Assembly: GCA_963965975.1 (NCBI GenBank)
Contig: OZ014420.1
Location: 4,738,001-4,802,000, forward strand
DNA from: Xestospongia bergquistia
Lineage: Eukaryota > Porifera > Demospongiae > Haplosclerida > Petrosiidae
DNA: 64,000 nucleotides
Reading direction: 5' to 3'
The stretch's first letter is position 1. Each line of letters starts with the position of its first letter. Below, one piece after another: positions 33,150 through 45,002 of the stretch. The notes under the pieces were generated by a model that was given only the letters and a program-made list of their open reading frames with translations, was not told the origin of the DNA and did no database searches. A program made the translations under genes and the position numbers.

Positions 33150-34680
33150 TGCTAATATCTCACCCTACTTCATCACAACACTTCATCACATCACTTCATC
33201 ACAACATAACATCAGCTCTTCCTCCAAATCACCAAACCAACTTATCCTTACTTCCTCATCGTCTGTCTTCAACGCAACCTACCTCCCCCTCTGTGTCCAC
33301 CAATTCTTCAATCCAATCAACCATTTCCTCAAACCCATCCATGTCTTAAACCCAACCTACCTTTTCCTCCACTTCCACCAATTCTTCAATCTAGCCTACC
33401 ATTTCCTTCACCTCCATCAAGTCTCCAACCCAACCCATCTTGTCCTTCACCTCCTCCTTCTTTTCAACCCAACCACCTACTACCTCCTTGACATTTAACT
33501 CTTCACTCCAATGTCCCAATATCTCTTTACTTGCAAGTTTGTCACTCTCCACCTCTCAATCTTTTTTCTCCCAATCATCAGCTTCTTTTTCCTGTCCTTT
33601 TGAACCTTCTGTTAGCTTTGTTTGTCCTACTCCTTTATCTTCCTGATCACAACTCACATTGCAAATTCAATAAAGATCTTCAATTTTAATGCTTGCAACA
33701 TTCTTCCTAAACTAGATGAACTCTCTGCCCTGTAGTCTGCACTGCTCTTGATTGTCTGCATTGTGTAATCTTGGCTGTCTGCTGACATTCCCAATTTTGA
33801 TATTGCTCTGTCCAATTACATATTATTCCATTGTAATCGTAAGTGTTATGGTGGTGGTATTATTGCCTATGATCCTAATTCTTCTTAGGCCAAATTTGAA
33901 GAACTTTCATCTGCATCATGACCACCACTGTTCTTAGCAAACTTGTGTATCCCCCTACCAACTATTCTTTGGACCAATTGCTCTTTCATTAACCAATTCG
34001 AGATAAGAAACTCCATCTCCTCTTCTGCTAAAAGAACTGGTTCTCCTTCCCTTTGGGCCAAATACTGTTCCTATCATGGCAAGACACTTGCTTATTTGAG
34101 ACATCTAAAATCTAAATTTTTCCGTAATTTATCTACTTCTCCCTCACCATTTTTTTTAGTCTGCTATCAAACGTATTCATCAAACCTGTGTCCATTCCCT
34201 CCCTTATCCATAATGGTTTTCCAGTAACATCATCATCTTGTAAAGCAGACGTTCTAAATCAATTCTTCTTCTCCTGCTTCAACAAGTCAACTCCCCTTTT
34301 ATCTCCTCTGACTCATAATCCCTTTACTTCACTACAAGACAACTCTCCAGATTTTCTCTACAATTTGCAGTCTTATTTGTCATATTCCTATTGACACTGC
34401 TTCTGATCTTGACGCCATCTCGTCCACTATGCTCCACAACACAGGCTCCTAGTTTCTCACTTCCTCTCTCCCTTATTTTCATTTCAATCAATGATGAGTC
34501 AGAAAGTACAATTATATGTGACTCTTATTTAACCTGGTATTACTTCTATTGTGTCCATTTACAGTCTTCTCCAAAGGCAAGGTTTTGGTTTTGCTGGTCA
34601 TGTTATACTTTGTAGTGTCCTGCAGTGTTTACATCCTACGCATTCAGCCACACCTCACTTAACTTCAAGCCCATGTGGAA
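33150..34680 (+). mobile_element. APE-type LINE (CR1/L2-like) remnant
   Basis: 33150-33660 is a C/T-rich, Ser/Thr/Pro-coding stretch that could be an ORF1 or 5' region. 33680-33940 resembles an APE endonuclease of CR1/L2-like LINEs in shifting frames: F-N-A-C-S-I-L-P-K-L-D-E-L, then a C-I-V-x-S-W-L-S-A-D-I block, then G-G-G-I-I-A-Y. 34000-34300 resembles the linker between endonuclease and RT (A-K-R-T-G-S-P-S-L-W, L-R-H-L-K-S-K-F, A-D-V-L-N-Q-F-F). RT motifs are not found. Many stops; old. Confidence 0.6.
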
Positions 34681-35343
34681 TAGTGACTATATATGAATGT
34701 GGTTTTTCTGTAATTTCAGTAGAGTTATTCAGTTGTGTTCGTGTGTTTCTCTCTTTCTTTTTCTCTCTGGTTTGTGGGTTCTAATGATAGAGGTAGTTTA
34801 CATTTATTGTCATTATCCTATATTGGTGACCCGGACGCTCGATCAAGGAACATGTCAACCGGCGATGAAAATCAACCCGCACCAACCGCCTCAGTTACTT
34901 CTGTGTCGCTCAAGATACCTCCATTTTTGCCTGCCGACCCACAGATATGGTTCGCACAGGTCGTAGCACAGTTTCAGACGAGAAACATCACCTCTCAAAA
35001 GACGAAGTACGAATACATGGTCACTTCTCTCAGTCCAGAATTTGCTACCGAGGTACGAGACTTGGTGTTAACAGTACCCGACACAAACCCCTATGACAAG
35101 TTAAAGACTGCCCTTATTGGTCGAACTGCCACATCAGAACAGAGGCACCTTCAACAGCTACTCAATTCCGAGGAGTTAGGTGACCGTAAACCATCTCAAC
35201 TTCTCAGACGAATGCAACAAGGTGACAAAGCCACTACTATCGACCAATCATTCCTTCGTGAACTCTTCATACAACGTCTTCCTCCTAACGTCAGGATGGT
35301 ACTAGACTCTACAGACAAGATGACACTGACCAAACTGGCTTAA
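34681..35343 (+). mobile_element. Gypsy-type LTR retrotransposon 5' fragment with gag
   Basis: A likely 5' LTR end is followed by TGGTGACCCGGACG at 34834-34847, which has the position and form of a tRNA primer-binding site. ATG at 34852 opens a 163-codon frame (to TAA at 35341) for a Gypsy-like capsid N-terminal region (L-K-I-P-P-F, P-x-I-W-F-A-Q-V, later Q-L-L-R-R-M). Capsid C-terminal, zinc knuckle, protease, RT, integrase and 3' LTR are absent. The frame ends exactly where AT-rich repeat sequence starts, so the element is truncated. Codon use is more GC-rich than nearby host genes. Confidence 0.75.
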
Positions 35344-37300
35344 AGTATCTAGTAGAAAACTATCTTTGACATAATGCTGTAATATCAGTATTAAATAAAA
35401 GATGTATTACATAGGGAATACACAACAAATAAATAAGATAAAGAGAACAAGACTACGTAGATATTATAGTACATGAACTCTGTGGATCATTACACAACAA
35501 GACTAATATATAAGATACAAGATAATAATAGAACAACTTTATAACACTACAGAACTACAAAAATAGTGAAAACAATATAATATAACATGTTAACAGGCTC
35601 AGGAGATGGATATGTACGATCATATATACAACAACTAATACTAAAGAAAATGTCAGATTAAGTACCAGAATTGTAAAGTCACAAGCGATAGTAGCACAAG
35701 ATACAATTATTATTTAACAAAAACTGATAAATTACAGAGTTGTAACAAGTCACAGTAGATGATGTGGAGAGATCGAATACAGGAGCTATTATTAAACAAT
35801 AACTCCAATAATGTATAAGACTGACAATAGATCATAACAAAGGAGCTACAATTTTTAATATTAAACAAATTCAATGATAATAATATTGTTACACATTGAC
35901 ATAAAATGGCAACACATTCAAGAGATAATGATAATAATAGAGAGAAACATAGGAGGTATTACTAGATCAAACACTAGTAATGAACAATTGTCATAACAGT
36001 TTCAGGAGATGTTAACACAAGTTAGAAAAAGTAAAGAAAGGATTATTAGATAAAACATTATTATAGTACCAGTATTTCAGCTTGAACACACACAGGAGCT
36101 AAAGGACAGTGTTATAAGAGTAGAAAACTCTCATGTATAAACAAAGTAACAAGAACCTAATGTGACAGATAAATAATAAGACTTTTCAACAAAGATACCA
36201 GTGAATTTGACACTAGTAGATTTAGTGTGAACAGAAGATCAACAAAAGTATATAACTTTAGTGTACGAGATAAAAAGAGGTTTGTCGTTTGTTAGATAAC
36301 AGAATTTATACAAAAAAGCAGATACCACAAGACTAATCAATTCAAAGAGAGATTACATAAGAGATATTTTATGTTATTGGATATGAGAGGTTTATATGTA
36401 CATGTTACAGGGATAGATTGTAAGACATTATGTGGAGGATATTAAGAGGTTAGTATATGTACATGTCACAGGGCTAGGTAGTATGGTATTATAAGAGTTA
36501 TGTATTGAGATGTTTGTATATATTTGGTTGTATCATGGGACATTTTCTGGTATACATAACAAGACATTCATTCATGTACATGTCAGAGGACAATATCATA
36601 CAATATATTAGAACATAAAAACATGTCACAGGGTTAATTGTATCGTTAAGGTCACATAGGGTTCATGTATAGATGTCACAGAACTTTGTTGTATCATAGG
36701 ACATTGTGTGGTATTGGTAATAAGATGTTTGTGTATAAATACGTCAAAAGGTTTGTATATTTGTATGTCACAGGTCTCTGTTGTATCATAAGACATTATA
36801 AGGTTTGTATGTGTGTCACAGGGCTAGGTTGTATCATAGGACATTATGTGGTTGTAAGATGTTATATAATACATGTCACAGGGTTGTGTTTGGGTGATAA
36901 CAGATTTGTACATGTTGGATGAATGTTATAATGCACATTATGGAAACACTATTAATGGGCAACGAGAGTGGATATATTTATTGTTATAGACTCATAATAG
37001 ATTTGTCATGTACACATGACAGGTAGGTAGGTTACATGGGTATCTGAATGTTAAGAGTTAAAAGGAAGTAAGTTCCAAGTATATGTCTGAATGTAGATGT
37101 TGTAGGGCTCACAAGATGTTTGGTATATGCGGATGTTATAGTGTGAAAGGATGAACAAAGGGTATGTGTATGTATGATTAAGCAAAGGATTATACTTGTT
37201 GTAGGGTGTACACGTTCATCATATACATGTTATAGGGTGTACATGTTGATCACAAGAGTTGGAATATCAATGGAGATGCTTTATAACATAGTAACAATAT
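35344..37300. repeat. Large AT-rich duplicated block with minisatellite-like units, copy 1
   Basis: Matches 48890-50110 over much of its length ('AGTTGTAACAAGTCACA', 'GAATACAGGAGCTATTATT' and others). 36380-36905 consists of degenerate tandem units built on 'CATGTCACAGGGCTAGG', 'TTGTATCATAGGACATTATG' and 'GTGGTATTGGTAATAAGA', at roughly 65-95 bp period. Further units with TTATAGGGTGTACATGTT lie to ~37250. No coding signal. Confidence 0.75.
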
Positions 37301-37846
37301 AGATAATGGTTACTGAACTAGTACAATAGGGCATTTGACCAATAGATATTACAAAGTGAATATGTGATATAGTTTTCTATAATGGTACAGTATATGATTA
37401 GAAGTTATATAACGACTATACTGTTCAAGATATAGGTCATATCTGATCAGTCATCATTACACATTGAGTGGTACTTATGATATGAGAGCTATATATGCAA
37501 GTATCAGCCATAAAGTTTGTGGAATAAGAGAGAAATTAATTGTGTAAATTAAGGGTCAATTAAAATTATTATCAAAAGCTAGCATTAACTACAACTGTAG
37601 TACATGACTTGTTACAACTCTGCAGGGTTATATTATTACATATTACAGCAAGTACATAACAAGATAGTGGTTAGTAAATTCTAAGATTAAACTTTTGGGC
37701 CCACAGAAGTCATGTACTTAGCAGGGAGGCTCTACTAGTCATTATAGTTAACTAAATGACTACTCATTAGTTAGACATCTAAATTGAAAACTACAATCAA
37801 GACGTAAGGTAGCCTGCTATATCAGAACTATTGGAACAGTCAACAT
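37301..37846. other. Intergenic
   Basis: No recognised feature. Confidence 0.3.
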
Positions 37847-37847
37847 T

Positions 37848-38063
<216 letters not shown>

Positions 38064-39153
38064 GAGTGGCTGAGTATTATAAAAGCCTCTCTAATAAGGC
38101 ATACAAGGAGAACTACTTAAAAACTGTTGAGAGTGGTACAAGTTACAAAGACATATACTACAAGCTATCTAGAAGCAGAAGTTGTATATTCAATATGAGT
38201 GTCTAGGTATATTCCAGGCTTCCAGTGTGGTTCTCAACATGGATCCTGGGTACAACTAGTCAGCTACCAGGGCCATTTAACTTAATGCTCCATGCTTATA
38301 ATCAGCTGTGGTATTCATGAAAAAAGTACACAGCCTTTGTATAACCCATTCCATTCTGTTTAGGCAAGTATTTGTATAATGACAGCAAAAACCTCTTGTA
38401 AATACACAAGGTTCTGAAATCTACTAATAACAACTTTCTGTGTACATAAATTACTACTTGGCCACCACAATGGCCAACTAAGGCTAAATTAAACTGAGCT
38501 AGAACTAGATCTAGCTAAAATACTATAGATGTAAGTTATCACAATAGGTCTAAAGGAGTCTAAAAGTGATAAAGGTAGTTAGAACAGGTTAATATGATTG
38601 TGAAACTATATAGCAACTATATTGGCCCAAAGAGTTGAAAGGCTCAAGGTTAGGCTTTCCACGTATACACATGGCATATGTTTACTCTGACCTGAATGCT
38701 TTCTCTTTTTGTCCTACAAAAAAGGATATTTTTTTATTGTTAGCCTTGGCTTGACTGCATTTTTCTACATGAAATGTGAGCAAGAATTGAATATATCTTG
38801 ACTGGACGCAATGGACTGTAAACAGCAGTACTAGTTATGTTCTTCCTCTAAAAGATATTGGCCCTACAGAAGTACCCATCCAACAGGTGTAGTTGTCTTG
38901 AAGAAATGAGGCAATCTGGCAAAAGCCTAGTATTTTTACAACTAAATTTGGCAGATTTGTTAAATGCTCAATTCTCAAAAATTGGCGCCATTAAAGCGAC
39001 TGTTAAACTGAGCATGCTCAGTTCATTGAGCTTACCATGCATGATAAACTCTTGCTCGGCAATGACTATGAGTCATCAATTTTAAAGTGGGTGTGGTAGT
39101 GGCTGGCAACGCGATTTTAACCTGATACAAGAAACTCATCTTATCTTCTAGTG
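38064..39153. promoter_or_regulatory. 5' region of NLR1
   Basis: No gene seen. Presumably contains the NLR1 promoter and 5' UTR. The last bases before the ATG, ATCTTCTAG, are shared with the NLR4 leader (59270-59279) and could be a 3' splice site of a 5' UTR intron. A short CpG-containing patch occurs at 38980-39115. Confidence 0.3.
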
Positions 39154-42100
39154 ATGATTGATACAAGTCAATGGAGAATTAGTATTGGGTCATGGTATTG
39201 TCATCAAATATCATATACTACTAAAAAGGGAACTACTAGTACTGATATCACACAATGGGTGGAGTCAATATGGTCTGGAGGATTAGGAGATGAGGATGGT
39301 AGTAACATGACCTCTCTAGTCTTGTTTCTCTTGCTTCTCATTTTATCAGGTGATATTGAACTCAATCCTGGACCTAAAACAGGTAAATATTAAAACATAT
39401 AACTGATACAGGGACTATGTCTCATTTACTTCAATAGAATTGACATCAAGTAATTCTCTAAGAGTTCTTGTTAAGAGTGGTTTTGTTGTTAAAGATAAAT
39501 GGACGCAACTCACTAGTCTATTAGGTGTATCACTAGATGAGAGGAGAAGACTCAAGACAATGGCCAGCAGTGATCAAGACTACCACTTTGCTTTAGAGGA
39601 AGGTTTACAATGGTGGATTACAAACAGTGCTGACCCCTCTTGGGAAGAACTCGTCTCAGCTATTGAGAACTGTGGAGATAAAGATATAGCTGTTATAATG
39701 AGAAAAGAACTAGATATTAGGAATGAAGGTAATTAGTCTAATGTTAATATACGTATGCCATTAGTACAATTGTGTAGACACATTTACTCCAAGTGAACTA
39801 TTTCGTACTCATTCTGCTGACCTTAGTGGTATCATTACTCCTATCCTTACTAGTGTAACTAATGTACTGTATGCTAAAGAGTTGATAACATTTGACACTA
39901 AGACTAACATATCATCAATAACAGGAGAAGATGATTATAAAAAATCTAGTAAGTTGGTAGATGTGTTACAGAGGGATTTAAAGGCACATAGAGATCCATA
40001 CCAGTATCTAGTAAAATTTTGTAATGTATTAAGAACCCAACAACATCAGAGACTAAGAGAGATTACTACCTTTATATTACAGCAATTAGGTGAGTCAATT
40101 ATTAATTTATAGTTTACAATATGTTATTATATAATTATGTTATTTTATTAAGGTGAAAACACAGATGATGAAGTATCACCTAATTGTTCATTAGACCCTT
40201 CTGTTCAGCGATACTGTGACATTATGTTAGAGCGATATAAAAATCAGTTTATTGTCCCTACAGACTGGCCACCACCAGTTGGGCAAGACTTCTTTGGAAG
40301 ATTAGCACTACTACAAACACAAGACAGACATGCCACTCCTCAAACAATACTACAGAAACAATGGTGTATGTTAAGAGGATTTGTTGATATGGTCCCATAT
40401 TTTACTCACGATAAACAGATAGATATCCAAGATATTCTTAAACCATGCGATAGTGGTCAGTCTCTTAGAGTAATAGTTGATGGTCCTCCTGGTATTGGTA
40501 AAACCACACTCTGTCATAAACTATTAAATATGTGGGCTAAAGGAGAACTCACACATGGACAATATAACTTGGTACTTTACTGTCCTCTCAGAAATGACAA
40601 GGTGGCCCAAGCTAGTTCACTAGCAGACTTGTCTGTTTACCAAAGTCCAACAGTCAAAAAAGTTGCTGATTGGATTACAATTACTGAGGGAGAAGGACTA
40701 CTAATAATCTTTGATGGCTGGGATGAATTAAATACAGATCTCAGACAATCTTCACTAGCTGCTAGAATAATTCGTAAAGATATATTAGCCAAATGTTCAG
40801 TGATTGTTACTTCTCGTAGCTATGCCTCATATTCACTGTTTGAAGTTTCTTCAATTAACAGACATGTTGAAGTCATGGGATTTTCAGAAGAAGAAATTAT
40901 GAGAGTGATCAGAGGAAAACTGGAAGAGGAACCAGCAAAATGTCTTATAGAAAATTTAGTAGTACGAGATGACATAATGTCATTATGTTATGTACCACTA
41001 ATTTGTTCCATAGTCATCTTAATCTTTTGTAAATCAGAAGATGGACAGTTACCAACAACACTCACAGAACTATATGAAAAATTTATCCTACAAACTATCA
41101 AAAGGCATATGAAAATTAACAATGTTCAAGATGTTCAACTTAAACAATTACACAACCTCAATCATATACCATCAGTTATGGATGAATGTTTCCAAGAAAT
41201 CTGTAAGTTCGCATACATGAACTTGAAAGAAAACAATCCGAGAATGACATTTTCTTTAGACCAACTCTATCAGTCTCTTAATCAATCTGTGAAGGAAAAC
41301 TATCTTGGACTAATGGCAACATTTACTATGTATGATGAAGAGAGCTATCAATTTCTTCATCTCAGTATCCAGGAGTTTCTAGCAGCATGGTGGATAGTTA
41401 AATCTGAGAAGACAGAACAAGTGTTTGCAGAATTCTTTGATAATGATCACTTTAGAATGTGTCTGAGGTTTGTGGCAGGTCTAACTCACCTTGAACATGA
41501 TAGCTATCAACAATATTTTAATAAAGAACTTGACTTGCAATGCTTGAGAAGCCCATTGTTTGGATTTGAAGTATGTTATCATTCTAACTTCAATCAGACA
41601 TATGTAAGGCCACATGGTATACCTATTCTCTCTTACGACTTAGATGTCCTTCTCCTCCATCTCTTATATGAATCACAGAACACAACATTATGTCATACAT
41701 TGGCACAATCCATGAAGAACCAGTCACTATGTCTCCATAGAGTTGATTTTACATTAACATTGTTTGACCTATTATGTCTGAGTTTTTTCCTCAATAATTC
41801 AAACGTGGCATGGAATTATTTGGACCTGGAAAAACGAAATGGACAGGAAATACAACTCCTTGCTTCTACATTAACAAACCACAATCAGTGTAAAAGACTA
41901 GAAGTAGAGGTAACCTTACCACTTTATCACAAAGTAGATATAATTACTTCCTTTCACAACCTTCAAGAATCTTTTATTACCTTAGTTTCACATGAAGCAT
42001 TAGAACTTGATGTATATCAAATGGCTGTAGTACTTTTGGTATTAATAAAACAGCATCTAAGCATACTACATTTCACTATAGACGTTGGATTAATACTTCC

Positions 42101-43334
42101 TTGTGATTATGTCATACAAGAGAGTGAGAGTGAAAGAATTCTATCCGAAATAGAAGAAGGCCTACAAACCAATGCAACACTGTATGAGCTGAATGTTAAT
42201 ATGCAATTTGAACCTGGTGATTACTATGAGCTTGTTGATTTTGCTTACATAGCCAACAGTGTGATTAAAGGAGTTGCCAGAAATAAGTCAATTAAAACAT
42301 TTTCCTTTGCTTGTTTGACACAATGGCCACTCCCTGGATGGGAAGCTATACCAGATGAGCATAATCCATTAAAAAGTAACACTATCAAACACTTACTAAG
42401 AGACAACCATATACTACGAGCTCTTAAACTAAACATAGATAATCATCTCATGCCATCACTGGATATAGTAGAAGTGAACGCACCACTCACTGCTCTGGAG
42501 ATTAAAGGGTTTCATCAACATCAACTGAAAGCATTATGTTCGAAAGGAGTGTACAGTCTTATATTACATCAACTGTATCCATTACCTCTATTATTTCAAT
42601 GTCATCCTAATCTACAACAACTTGAACTATCACTAGACACAGCTGAGAGTGTGATTGAACTATTTACTATTCTACAGAATAATACTACAGTTAAGGCTTT
42701 GAGAGTGAAGATATTGAAAACTAACCCAATTTTTGACAGAATGGGTCCTAGCTTACAGAAAATGTTAACACTAAATCAAACAATAGATTGTCTGGAGATT
42801 GACTCCATTGAATTTGATACTGTACCCAATTTCACTAGTTACCTGTCATTTTTAACAACTGGTCTCTCACATAACACCAGTCTAAAAGAGTTGAGTATAC
42901 CCATTCCCTTATCAAGTACTAATTTTGAACAGCTAGCAGTTCTCTTTAAAGTTATCTCTCACAAGAACAAGCTCACAGAACTTAAACTCGACTTTACACT
43001 AGCTCAGTCATGTGACTCATTTGTGCCTAGTCATTGTATTGAGAGAAGACAAAAAGTAACTCAATTACTCCATGAACAAGGATTACCTCTTATTACTAAG
43101 GTGTTAGAATCACATGCAACTATGAGACTTCTTCACTTACAATGCTATGACACATTATCTTTTAATGACTGGCTAGAACAATCACAAGACTTTTTTGAAA
43201 GTCTCAAACTCTATCCCTCACTTGAGTATATTGGGATTGCTTATACCACATCAAGACTGTCTTGTATAGGAAATAGCAAAGTTACACCATCAAGTAAACA
43301 TCTGAGTACATTTCATGGCTTAATTAAAATTTAA
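39154..43334 (+). CDS. NLR1: 2A leader - DEATH - CARD-like - NACHT - LRR receptor, intact
   Basis: Exons 39154-39382, 39438-39728, 39778-40089 and 40153-43334; introns of 55, 49 and 63 bp, all GT-AG, phase 1; total 4014 bp = 1337 residues. Exon 1 encodes a 73-residue leader with a hydrophobic run (L-V-L-F-L-L-L-L-I-L) directly before the 2A core G-D-I-E-L-N-P-G/P. Exon 2 is a DEATH domain, exon 3 a second six-helix death fold most like CARD. Exon 4 has the NACHT ATPase: Walker A G-P-P-G-I-G-K-T-T (from 40482), Walker B L-I-I-F-D-G-W-D-E-L, sensor V-T-S-R, C-Y-V-P-L-I-C, and F-L-H-L-S-I-Q-E-F-L-A-A. The C-terminal ~550 residues carry irregular LRRs. Such receptors sense microbial or danger signals and oligomerise in the cytosol. 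No disruption found. Confidence 0.9.
39349..39375 (+). promoter_or_regulatory. 2A ribosome-skipping site in NLR1
   Basis: Encodes G-D-I-E-L-N-P-G-P, an exact match to the D-(V/I)-E-x-N-P-G-P consensus. Bond formation between Gly73 and Pro74 is expected to be skipped, releasing the leader and restarting at Pro. The site is 7 bases before the splice donor. Confidence 0.85.
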
Positions 43335-45002
43335 ATTAGGGTTCAAATAGTAATGCACAAACTCTATTATTTGATACATATTGGGAAATTTAAAACTTTT
43401 AATTATCTGAAAAATCCACTTTGTTTGTATTGTCCAAATAGCATATATAATGCATGTTACGTGCAGTATCAAAATAATGAATGGTGGATAATGAAGATAT
43501 AGCGAGTCCACTATTATTGACCTGTGATCATCCACATATAACATACATATAATATGTATATACCAGACAAATTCTTAAAAGTTTAACTTGATTCTTTAGG
43601 TGGGATGATACAGTACTGATAACCATAAGAGCAAAAAGTGAACAATAGCTAGTATATGACCATACATAAGCTGCATGAGCTTATATTGAAATAAGTGACA
43701 CAGCCTCTTATATTAAGACAATATAGTAGTACTAGGACTCATTCCTCCTGAGCATTAATGATAAGAAGCAACCATGATCTATCTTCCAAGTTCTTTTTGG
43801 TCACATCGTCTCTCCTTTCAAGATCATTCTTCTTATAGCAGGAGAGTATGAAATGATTGCAGAGAGAGTGCATGCGCTGAAAAACCTTGTCAATACACTC
43901 TGGTCACTGTGACGAGTTCATCCTTTGTAGTGTATTTATATAGTTAGAAGTTTTTCACAAATTTTGGAATACTTTCTCCTTTAGATCTTGGTTGTTATTA
44001 CTACAAATTCTTGACTTGATTTTAATTTGTTTTAGTATATCCTCAACTGAGTGTGTTTTAAATTGATTTACAAACAGATTGGCAACAAGAAAAGAATTAT
44101 CACAATTTGTTAGCTGACATGTGTCAACAAAGCCTAAGCTTTGTCTCACCATTCATTTGGAGATATATCTCCAATATGAATAGTGAGACAAAGCTTTTCA
44201 AATCATTCAGAAGCTCTAACAGTCAATGAACAAGTTCTGGTTTAAAGTTCTAGGTACCATAGCATCATAACCAAACTTTTTGACTTGATTACTTCTAACT
44301 CTACATCCTTTTACTATTTCTCTCTCATACAGATAAACTAGGCCTGTGTCTGTAATTTTATATCCAGGTAATAATTAATTACATACACTTTTTTAATAAT
44401 AAATACTTCAATATTATGAGACCCACACCCTTTGTTACGTATCTGTTTAATGGGCCGTACACTAGTTAGTCACATCGTAATCAGTTTTAGCTGAAATTTA
44501 TTACAGATGTATTTCAATATGTGGACAAATTGTTAAATTTGCAAAAAATTGTTTGCTCTGTCTCCAGTGTTAAGCAATGTCCGTTCAATCGTACAAGGCT
44601 ATAACTTGCATTTGGTTTACTTTTACAACTCTAGGGTTTTAACATCTTCTCTTTCAGATGCAGATGGTTCCATACCAATAGCATGTTCAAGTCTGAGGAT
44701 ATAGCGTCTGATAAAAGACCCATCTGTTTGTTTGCAGTTTACCCTATTACAAAATAATTAAAGCCACAACTTAAAGATTACTTTATGGCTTCTAGTTGGC
44801 TTTATATATGTAGTATATAGAAGAGGACATTACTATACCTATAAATACTTATGGTGTCATATACTACAATAACCAAATAGGGTCATAGTGATAAACTGTA
44901 CCCATTCTTAAACAGAAAATTTGACTATGTTTAGTTAGTAATTTCTTTACTGTGTAAATAATGTAGTATTGATATCTACTGACTCACTAACCTTTTAAGT
45001 GT
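43335..45002. other. Spacer between NLR1 and NLR2
   Basis: AT-rich, no supported gene. Holds the palindrome at 44136-44196. No leader/2A exon is visible upstream of the NLR2 relic. Confidence 0.4.
44136..44196. repeat. 61-bp near-perfect palindrome
   Basis: The arms AAGCTTTGTCTCAC-ATTCAT and the complement ATGAAT-GTGAGACAAAGCTT, plus the inner TTGGAGATATATCTCCAA, pair with one mismatch and one unpaired base around a central ATAT. Could extrude as a cruciform or form an RNA hairpin. Not a known family. Confidence 0.85.

Noticed and set aside
33080..33646. Secreted Ser/Thr/Pro-rich (mucin-like) genes
   Set aside because: The frames follow C/T-biased DNA that leads into a decayed LINE; no signal peptide or stable frame.
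36380..36905. CRISPR-like regularly spaced repeats
   Set aside because: Units are degenerate, spacing is irregular and the context is eukaryotic; it is a minisatellite-like array.
39349..39375. 2A motif as a sign of an integrated virus
   Set aside because: No viral replicase or capsid genes flank it; it lies in a spliced host exon shared by three NLR copies. Origin from a 2A-bearing LINE remains possible but is not shown here.
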